Part shown: positions 16,680 through 21,434 of the stretch, one piece after another
Layout of the letters: the number at the start of each line of letters is the position of its first letter
How positions within the stretch are numbered: position 1 is the first letter of the stretch
Assembly (NCBI GenBank): GCA_902489295.1
Contig: CABTZM010000010.1
Location: forward strand, 1-21,434
Length of the DNA: 21,434 bases
Reading direction: 5' to 3'
Source: an uncultured Collinsella sp.
GTDB lineage: Bacteria; Actinomycetota; Coriobacteriia; Coriobacteriales; Coriobacteriaceae
Notes under the pieces: model-generated
The model's database searches: none
Told to the model about the DNA's origin: nothing
What the model saw: the letters and a program-made list of their open reading frames with translations, nothing else
Program-made: the position numbers and the translations under genes

Positions 16680-17289
16680 TGTTTACGCTCCCTTCTGCTT
16701 TCTCGGACAGGCCCTGGGCCACAGCGGTAACGTCGACGACCGGACCGTTTTCGATCGAGCGCAGGCGCTTGGCCTCGTCGAGCTCGCGATCGGCCGCGCC
16801 GCCCATGACGGTCAGCGCCTTGGTGGGGCACGCCGCCACACAATGCGGACCGTCCGGATCGAAGGCGCACAGGTCGCACTTAACAGCGCAGGTGTACTGG
16901 CCGGGAGCCCACGTAAGCAGGCTGCTCAGGGACTTAGGATACGAAGGCGTCGGGTCGCACATGCCTGCGACACCGGCGATAGACGTGCCATCGGGATGGA
17001 TGGCTCCGAAGGGGCACGCGATGGCGCACAGCCTGCACCCGATGCACTCCTGCTCCTTGACGTGGATGCGGTCGCCATCGTGCTCGATGGCATTCACCGG
17101 GCAAACCTCGGCGCAGGGGGCACCCTCGCAATGGTGGCAGGCAAGGGCGGCCGAAATACCGCCGGTCTTCACGAGCGCCAGGCGCGGCGTATCCTGAAGA
17201 CCCTGCATCCGGTGGGCGTCGGCACAGGCGGACTGGCATGTTCCGCAGCCGATGCACCTCTCCGGGTTGATGTCGATGAAGCGGTTCAT
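16672..17289 (-). CDS. hyfA: HyfA, four-cluster ferredoxin subunit (HycB family)
   Basis: The 205-residue protein carries four [4Fe-4S] motifs: C12/15/18/22, C51/54/59/63, C82/85/88/92 and C138/141/150/154. It begins MNRFIDINPERCIGC and keeps the HyfA-type segment HRMQGLQDTPRLALVKT. It is expected to take electrons from FdhF and pass them to HycF and HycG on the cytoplasmic side. ATG 17289 was chosen; a GTG two codons upstream is possible, but the AAAGGAAG ribosome binding site fits the ATG better. It follows fdhF after a 78-bp gap with a strong hairpin and overlaps hyfB by 8 bp. Confidence 0.94.
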   Translation of the reverse strand: MNRFIDINPERCIGCGTCQSACADAHRMQGLQDTPRLALVKTGGISAALACHHCEGAPCAEVCPVNAIEHDGDRIHVKEQECIGCRLCAIACPFGAIHPDGTSIAGVAGMCDPTPSYPKSLSSLLTWAPGQYTCAVKCDLCAFDPDGPHCVAACPTKALTVMGGAADRELDEAKRLRSIENGPVVDVTAVAQGLSEKAEGSVNNG

Positions 17290-17311
17290 CCCCACTTCCT
17301 TTCAAAATAAC

Positions 17312-17346
17312 GGGCCGGGCTCCCGAACGTACGGGACGCCCGGCCC
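17312..17346 (-). terminator. Strong intergenic hairpin between fdhF and hyfA (possible attenuator or processing site)
   Basis: GGGCCGGGC pairs perfectly with GCCCGGCCC (9 bp), then after a one-base bulge TCCCG pairs with CGGGA (5 bp) around a 6-base loop. On the minus strand the stem is followed by GTTATTTTG, an imperfect T-tract, and preceded by TTTTT. It could partly terminate transcription or block 3' exonucleases after cleavage, so that fdhF mRNA is more abundant than the hyf part. It lies 21 bases past the fdhF stop and 22 before hyfA. Confidence 0.6.
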
Positions 17347-17367
17347 AAAAAGCCAACGAGAACGGGA

Positions 17368-19590
17368 CTACACGATTTGGTTCACGTGCGTCTCGTCGTC
17401 GAACTTGGCGGCGCCAGGCTCAACGTCCTGGGGAGCGGCGGCGTCGACCAGAGCCTGCTTGAGCTCGGTGTACTGGCGCTCGACTTCGCCCTCGGCCCAA
17501 ACCTGGTCGGCAATGGCGTCGACCTGGCAGGCGGAGAACTTGTCCTCGGGCGTGTGCGAGACCGGGTCGACCTTGTGCATGGTCAGCTCGTTGCACTTGC
17601 CGATCCACCACTGGTAGGTCATATAGACCGTGCCCTTGTTGATACGGTCGCTCACGTCGGCGCGGCTGTATACCTGGCCGCGGCGGCTGTGAATCGAGAC
17701 GATGTCGCCGTTCTTGATGCCGCGCGCCTGGGCGTCCGCGGGATTCATGCGGACAAAGCCGGGCTCGTCGGCAAGCAGCGCCAGCGTCTTGCAGTTGCCG
17801 GTCATCGAGCGGCAGCTGTAGTGGCCGACCTCGCGGACGGTGCACAGGATGAGCGGGTACTCATCGTCGGGAAGCTCGGAGGGCGCCTCCCAGTCGTGCG
17901 CCATCAGGTTGGCGCGGCCGTCCTTGGTGGTGAACTTGCCACCAGCGAACATGTCGGGCGTACCGTGGTCGTTGACATCGGTGCTCTTGACGGGCCACTG
18001 GGCGTAGCCGCCCTCGGGAGCCATCTTCTCGTAGGTCGCGCCCACAAAGTTGGGGCACAGGCTAATGCACTCGTTCCAGATCTGCTCGGTGTTGTCGTAG
18101 TGCATGGGATAGCCCATACGCGTGGACAGGTCCGCGAAGATCTCCCAGTCGTGACGGCACTCGCCCTTGGGCGGAACGGCCGCGTCAAAGTGCTGGAAGC
18201 TACGGTCGGATGCAGTAAAGACACCCTCGTGCTCGCCCCAAGAGGTAGCGGGCAGGATGACGTCGGCGAGCATGGTCGTCTGCGTCATAAAGATGTCCTG
18301 GCAAATGAACAGATCCAGCTCGGAGAGCGTCTTGCGCATTCCGGCCGAATCGGGCTCGGTCTGCACCGGGTCCTCGCCGTAGTTGTAGAAGCAGTGCACC
18401 TTGCCCTCGTCGACCAGGTGGCCCAGGTCGGTGAGCTTGTAGCCCTCCTCGAGCGGGAGCTTTTCCTCGGGCACGCCCCAAGCCTTGGCAAACTTGGCAC
18501 GCACAGCCGGGTCGGTGACCTTCTGGTAGCCAGGGTACAGGTTGGGCAGCATGCCCATATCGCAGGAGCCCTGGACGTTGTTCTGGCCACGCACGGGCGC
18601 GAGGCCGGAATTGGGTTTGCCGATCTGGCCGGCAACGCAGGCGATGGAGGCGATGGTGTGCACCGTCTTCAGGTTCTGCTTCTGCTGGCATACGCCCATG
18701 CCCCAGCCAATGATGGCAGAGGGCTTCGCCGTGGCGTACATCTCGGCAGCATGGTGGATCAACGCGGGCTCAACACCCGTGATGTCCTGTACGGATTCGG
18801 GAGTGTAGTTCTTGATGGTCTCCCACCACTCGTCAAAGCCGTTCGTATGCTCGGCGACGAATTCCTTGTCGTAGAGGCCATCGTTGACCAAGCAGTTGGC
18901 AAAGGCGTTGAGGAACGCAACGTTGCAACCGTTCTTGATCGGAAGGTAGAGATCGGCGATACGCGCGGTTTCGATATGGCGCGGGTCGGCGACGATGATC
19001 TTGCAACCCTTTTCTTTGGCTCGCACGATACGCCTTGCGACGATGGGGTGCGAATCGGCAGGGTTATAGCCGAAGAGGAAAATGCAGCCCGCATCCTCCA
19101 TACCGGGGATGGAGCATGACATGCAACCTGAACCAACCGTGTCCATCAGACCGAGGACAGTAGGGCCGTGTCAAGTACGGGCGCAGTTGTCCACGCTGTG
19201 GGTGCCGATGCACGCACGCGTGAACTTCTGCATGACGTAGTTCGCCTCATTGCCGCCGCCTCGCGAAGAGCCGGTGGTCATGACAGCGTTAGGACCATAT
19301 TCGTCAATTATGGCCTGCATCTTAGATGCGGTGAAATCCAGTGCCTCGTCCCAGCTTACGCGCTCAAGATCCGCGCCCTTGGTGCGGCGGATCATCGGGT
19401 GCAGTACGCGAGGAGTCAAGATCTTGGTGTCGTTGATGAAGTCGTAGCCGCTCATGCCCTTAAGGCACAGCTCGCTCTGGTTGGTGATGCCGTTGAGCGG
19501 TTCGGTACCCACGACCTGGCCGTTTTGGACCAAGAGGTTAAACTGGCAACCGGCGCCGCAATACGGGCAGATCACTTTATGCTTCTCCAT
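17368..19590 (-). CDS. fdhF: FdhF, formate dehydrogenase H, selenoprotein with in-frame TGA (Sec140)
   Basis: FdhF oxidises formate to CO2 at a Mo-bis-MGD centre in the cytoplasm and feeds electrons to the hydrogenase. The full reading frame is 740 residues when TGA at 19173-19171 is read as selenocysteine; this is residue 140, the same number as in E. coli FdhF. The context CART-U-HGPTVLGL includes the catalytic His next to Sec. Fe-S ligands are C8, C11, C15 and C42, and Lys44 in CLKG is kept. Downstream motifs such as FGYNPADSHPIVA, VRGQNNVQG, TSWGEHEGVF and REVGHYSCRSMTGNC are typical. The start ATG 19590 follows AAGGAAGGAGGG; upstream in-frame starts are less likely. An automatic caller would split it into two pieces (19590-19171 and 19146-17368). 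No frameshift is seen. Confidence 0.97.
19140..19173 (-). promoter_or_regulatory. Bacterial SECIS element of fdhF
   Basis: Behind the TGA a hairpin can form: UGUCC-UC, loop GGUCU, GA-(bulged U)-GGACA, at 19159-19140. The loop starts 18 bases after the UGA, the same distance as I recall for E. coli fdhF, and the loop sequence GGUCU is the same. SelB binds this loop. The bulged U here is on the 3' side, whereas in E. coli it is on the 5' side. Confidence 0.85.
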
Positions 19591-19613
19591 GACACCCTCC
19601 TTCCTTTCTCTGC

Positions 19614-19629
19614 TACCGAATACTCGGTA
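19614..19629. other. Short hairpin upstream of fdhF
   Basis: TACCGA and TCGGTA form a 6-bp stem with a 4-base loop in the 74-bp gap between the HydN-like gene and fdhF, close to the fdhF ribosome binding site. A second weak dyad, GGGC-CTGTC-GCCC, lies at 19647-19659. Neither has a proper T-tract. A role in tuning fdhF translation is possible but unproven. Confidence 0.3.
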
Positions 19630-19664
19630 CTTATTTGACAATCATTGGGCCTGTCGCCCGACGC

Positions 19665-20183
19665 TTACGCCTCGTTTTCGATGGTGGCGCGGGCACGCTC
19701 GGCAGTCAGTTCTGCCAGACGCTCCTCGTCTACCAGGGTGAGGCCCTTGGTCGGGCACGCCTCGGCACACGCCGGACCGCCGGGACGGTCCACGCACAGG
19801 TCGCACTTGAGCACGAAGCTCTTAGTCTGCGAACCCACGCGAACGTCACCCATCAAGACGGGGACCTGCGTGGTCGCCACGCTCACGGCGCCAAAGGGGC
19901 ATGCCATGACGCAGCTCTTGCAGCCGATGCAGTTGTCCTCGTTGACGCCGATACGATGGTTCTTTGGATCAAAGAACAAGGCGCCCGTAGGACAGGCCTT
20001 CGCGCACGGGGCATCCTCGCAATGATGGCAAGCCACCGGTGCGGAGATCTCGTACGTACGCGTCACGCGCAGGCGCGGCGCGGCGATGTTGCCGGGAATA
20101 TCGTGTGCCTCGATGCACGCCGCCATACAGGTTTGGCACCCAATGCAGCGTGAGGAATCGGCTACGACTCGTTTATTGCCCAT
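19665..20183 (-). CDS. hydN: HydN-like four-cluster ferredoxin, first gene of the formate hydrogenlyase operon
   Basis: The 172-residue protein has four [4Fe-4S] motifs: C13/16/19/23, C52/55/60/64, C85/88/91/95 and C127/130/139/143. The C-terminal LAELTAERARATIE resembles the end of E. coli HydN (LEQLSAEKRRRTA) more than HycB. It probably carries electrons from FdhF; HydN in E. coli is linked to FdhF activity or maturation. It is a paralogue of HyfA in the same operon. ATG 20183 was chosen because AGGAGGGA sits nine bases upstream; the frame is open to 20291, but the extra residues lack family character. HydN versus HycB naming is uncertain. Confidence 0.88.
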   Translation of the reverse strand: MGNKRVVADSSRCIGCQTCMAACIEAHDIPGNIAAPRLRVTRTYEISAPVACHHCEDAPCAKACPTGALFFDPKNHRIGVNEDNCIGCKSCVMACPFGAVSVATTQVPVLMGDVRVGSQTKSFVLKCDLCVDRPGGPACAEACPTKGLTLVDEERLAELTAERARATIENEA

Positions 20184-20235
20184 GTTGTTCACTCCCTCCT
20201 GAATCCCATGCCGGAGAGACCCTGTCGACGTTGCC

Positions 20236-20255
20236 CCGGACCGCCCGTGGTCCGG
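20236..20255 (-). other. Hairpin in the presumed 5' leader of the FHL transcript
   Basis: CCGGACC and GGTCCGG form a perfect 7-bp GC-rich stem with a 6-base loop, 53 bases upstream of the first start codon. It lacks a T-tract, so it is not a terminator. It may stabilise the mRNA 5' end or be a protein site. Confidence 0.4.
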
Positions 20256-20324
20256 CATCGGCGTATCGAGTGCATGCGGCGAAACAGGCACTTCGATAGA
20301 ATTCCTCCAACGATATACAGGTTA

Positions 20325-20330
20325 AATATA
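20325..20330 (-). promoter_or_regulatory. Candidate -10 box for the FHL operon
   Basis: TATATT on the minus strand (4 to 5 of 6 matches to TATAAT) lies about 140 bases before the HydN-like start, inside an AT-rich patch. No good -35 hexamer sits 16-18 bases upstream, which would fit an activator-dependent promoter. The dyad at 20362-20387 lies about 56 bases upstream of the implied start. Confidence 0.25.
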
Positions 20331-20361
20331 CGCAGTTGCAGGTGGCAAACTTGAGCATACG

Positions 20362-20387
20362 CCCTGCAATACGGGTGTATTGCAGGG
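20362..20387. promoter_or_regulatory. Perfect 11-bp dyad, candidate operator or attenuator
   Basis: CCCTGCAATAC and GTATTGCAGGG are perfect inverted repeats with a 4-base spacer. On the plus strand it is followed by GGTTTTAG. No plus-strand gene ends upstream, so a terminator reading is weak; the position upstream of the FHL operon favours a regulator binding site. Confidence 0.5.
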
Positions 20388-20516
20388 GTTTTAGCAGGTT
20401 GGAACTATTCTCGGATAGCTATAAAGGTGAGTGTATTACATGCGTACGCCTCAGAGATTTTTACGCGCTCTCGTTTTGGATGTACTACGCCTGTATTCGT
20501 GTTTATGGTTATCAAC

Positions 20517-20544
20517 TTGAGTGAAATAAAGTAATCGTTATAAG
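20517..20544 (+). promoter_or_regulatory. Promoter of the toxin-antitoxin operon
   Basis: TTGAGT (-35) and TATAAG (-10) are separated by 16 bases. The implied transcript starts near 20551, which puts the in-frame ATG at 20545 outside the mRNA and supports the antitoxin start at 20611. Confidence 0.55.
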
Positions 20545-20610
20545 ATGCTCAAGTATCGGCACATGCCGCATTTGACCGACTATATTGCACGCTCATTAAG
20601 GGGGCCAGTG

Positions 20611-20934
20611 ATGTCATCGACTCAAAAAAGAGCCATCCTGCAGGTGCGCATTCGCGAGGAAGACAAGCAGCATGCCGAGCATCTCTACGATGCCATGGGC
20701 ACATCGCTCGCCGAGGCTGTCCGCTTATTTGTCGCGCAAAGCATTTTGATGCGCAAGCTCCCCTTTCAGCCGGTCGCCGTGCGCTCAAAGAACGGCACCG
20801 CCGCCTATGGATCGCCCAAAGCATATGGTGACCCCAATCGCCGCTCCGAAGAGCGCAATGCCTGGATTGAGTACCTTGCCACAGAAAGCGACGATTCGAT
20901 TTTGGGTCCCGAGGAAGTAGATATCCATGAGTAG
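20611..20934 (+). CDS. RelB/DinJ-family antitoxin
   Basis: The 107-residue protein begins with a ribbon-helix-helix domain of the RelB/DinJ type: AILQVRIREEDKQHAEHLYDAMGTSLAEAVRLFVAQSI, ending in the characteristic LPFQP (about 8-55). The C-terminal half is charged and probably disordered until it binds a toxin. ATG 20611 was chosen because AAGGGGG lies six to seven bases upstream. The stop overlaps the next start by 8 bp, the usual arrangement of a type II toxin-antitoxin operon. It should bind its own promoter; the ACTTGAG elements nearby are candidates. DinJ normally pairs with a RelE/YafQ toxin, but here the partner is a PIN protein. Confidence 0.85.
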   Translation: MSSTQKRAILQVRIREEDKQHAEHLYDAMGTSLAEAVRLFVAQSILMRKLPFQPVAVRSKNGTAAYGSPKAYGDPNRRSEERNAWIEYLATESDDSILGPEEVDIHE

Positions 20935-21403
20935 CACCATCATCGACGAGACCGTCATCCTGCGCTACCTGCTTGACGACGACGAGGTTCTGTCACCGCG
21001 CGCCGCCAAGGTCATCGCCACGCGCACCGCTCGCGTCTACCCCGAAATCATCACGCGCGTCGTGGTCACACTGCGCGACGTCTATAAGGTTCCCCGCGTT
21101 GAGATTACTGCGGCCATGAAGAGGTTGCTCGATGACGTCATGGTCGACGAGCCCACCGTTGTCGCCCTTGCCGTCAAACTCTTTGGCAAGACCCATATGG
21201 ACTTTACCGACTGCCTCCTCGCAGCCCGAACCGCCATCTACAACGATGATGTCGTGAGCTTTGGCAAGCCCATCATCCAAGGCATGATCGACTACCGCCG
21301 CCAGCGCCAAACCGCCGCCGACGCCCGCGACCGCGCCGCCGAAGCCCGCAGCCGAAGCACCGACTCCACCATCGACAAGCTCCGCCACCACGGTCGCCAC
21401 TAA
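20927..21403 (+). CDS. PIN-domain protein, probable toxin partner of the RelB/DinJ antitoxin
   Basis: The 158-residue protein fits the PIN (VapC-like) fold. IIDETVILRYLLDDDE (5-20) matches the first strand with Asp7, PEIITRVVVTLRDVY (39-53) the next helix, MDFTDCLLAA (91-100) the segment with Asp92 and Asp95, and DVVSFGKP (108-115) the last strand. PIN nucleases usually have four acidic metal ligands. Here the expected Glu in the second segment is Arg44 and the last Asp is Gly113, so activity is doubtful. The C-terminal 30 residues are Arg/Asp/Ala-rich and look disordered. It overlaps the antitoxin stop by 8 bp. The PIN call is by eye; the toxin role rests on context. Confidence 0.75.
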   Translation: MSSTIIDETVILRYLLDDDEVLSPRAAKVIATRTARVYPEIITRVVVTLRDVYKVPRVEITAAMKRLLDDVMVDEPTVVALAVKLFGKTHMDFTDCLLAARTAIYNDDVVSFGKPIIQGMIDYRRQRQTAADARDRAAEARSRSTDSTIDKLRHHGRH

Positions 21404-21434
21404 CCCCATCCCCACCTGAGTTGCGGGGGAAAAA
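21404..21434. other. Short 3' flank of the PIN gene
   Basis: After the stop there are 31 bases. CCCC and GGGG around 21411-21429 could pair weakly, followed by AAAAA at the window edge. That would be half of a terminator read from the right, but the rest lies outside. Confidence 0.25.

Larger units (their letters stand above)
20184..20610. other. Divergent intergenic region (427 bp) between the FHL operon and a toxin-antitoxin pair
   Basis: The stretch is more AT-rich than its flanks and I see no convincing gene in it. It holds a hairpin at 20236-20255, a possible minus-strand -10 box at 20330-20325, a perfect 11-bp dyad at 20362-20387, ACTTGAG elements at 20349, 20515 and (inverted) 20548, and a plus-strand promoter at 20517-20544. 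Small open frames at 20358-20173 (minus) and 20336-20524 (plus) have no ribosome binding site or recognisable product. Confidence 0.7.

Noticed and set aside
14157..16730. An 857-codon plus-strand open frame opposite hyfB and hyfC
   Set aside because: Same cause: antisense to membrane subunits with clear family motifs; the translation is low in hydrophobic order and has no ribosome binding site of note.
17368..19146. A separate 592-residue molybdopterin oxidoreductase gene
   Set aside because: It is the C-terminal part of fdhF; the stop before it is the Sec codon TGA, in frame and with a SECIS-like hairpin.
20343..20357. A sigma-54 (-24/-12) promoter, as used by FhlA-controlled operons
   Set aside because: TGGCAAACTTGAGCA has GG and GC elements but the spacing is one base short and it points away from the FHL operon.
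20173..20358. A 61-codon leader peptide on the minus strand upstream of the HydN-like gene
   Set aside because: No ribosome binding site, and it overlaps the next start out of frame; no family resemblance.
20336..20524. A 62-codon plus-strand gene in the intergenic region
   Set aside because: No ribosome binding site or recognisable product; it runs through the dyad and the antitoxin promoter.

Overview
The window is GC-rich and reads like a strict or facultative anaerobe that ferments formate to hydrogen. The proteins look most like those of Coriobacteriia (Actinomycetota), perhaps a Collinsella relative. That placement is inference from recalled protein similarity, high GC and gene content; no search was run. 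Almost everything is coded on the minus strand and is transcribed from right to left.

Region 1 (20183 down to 4776) is a complete formate hydrogenlyase of the Hyf/FHL-2 type. In transcription order it encodes a HydN-like ferredoxin, the selenoprotein formate dehydrogenase H (FdhF, with an in-frame TGA as Sec140 and a SECIS-like hairpin behind it), HyfA, the five membrane subunits HyfB, C, D, E and F, the [NiFe] large subunit (HycE/HyfG), the ferredoxin subunit HycF/HyfH, the small subunit HycG/HyfI, the maturation factors HycH and HycI, and a FocA formate channel. Spacing is tight, from an 8-bp overlap to a few bases, except for two gaps: about 74 bp before fdhF, and about 78 bp with a strong hairpin between fdhF and hyfA. 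A textbook rho-independent terminator closes the operon after focA.

Region 2 (4653 to 1) holds a cytoplasmic molybdopterin oxidoreductase of unknown substrate, then selA and selB, which overlap by 4 bp. selB runs off the left end. These supply the machinery that charges and delivers selenocysteine for fdhF. selC, selD, hypA-F and an fhlA-like regulator are not in the window.

Region 3 (20184 to 20610) is a 427-bp divergent intergenic region with a perfect 11-bp dyad, a 7-bp hairpin and three copies of an ACTTGAG element. To its right, on the plus strand, lies a small toxin-antitoxin pair: a RelB/DinJ-type antitoxin and a PIN-domain protein that seems to lack some catalytic acidic residues. 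The first ~33 bases of the window are low-complexity C/G runs and look like a contig-end artefact.
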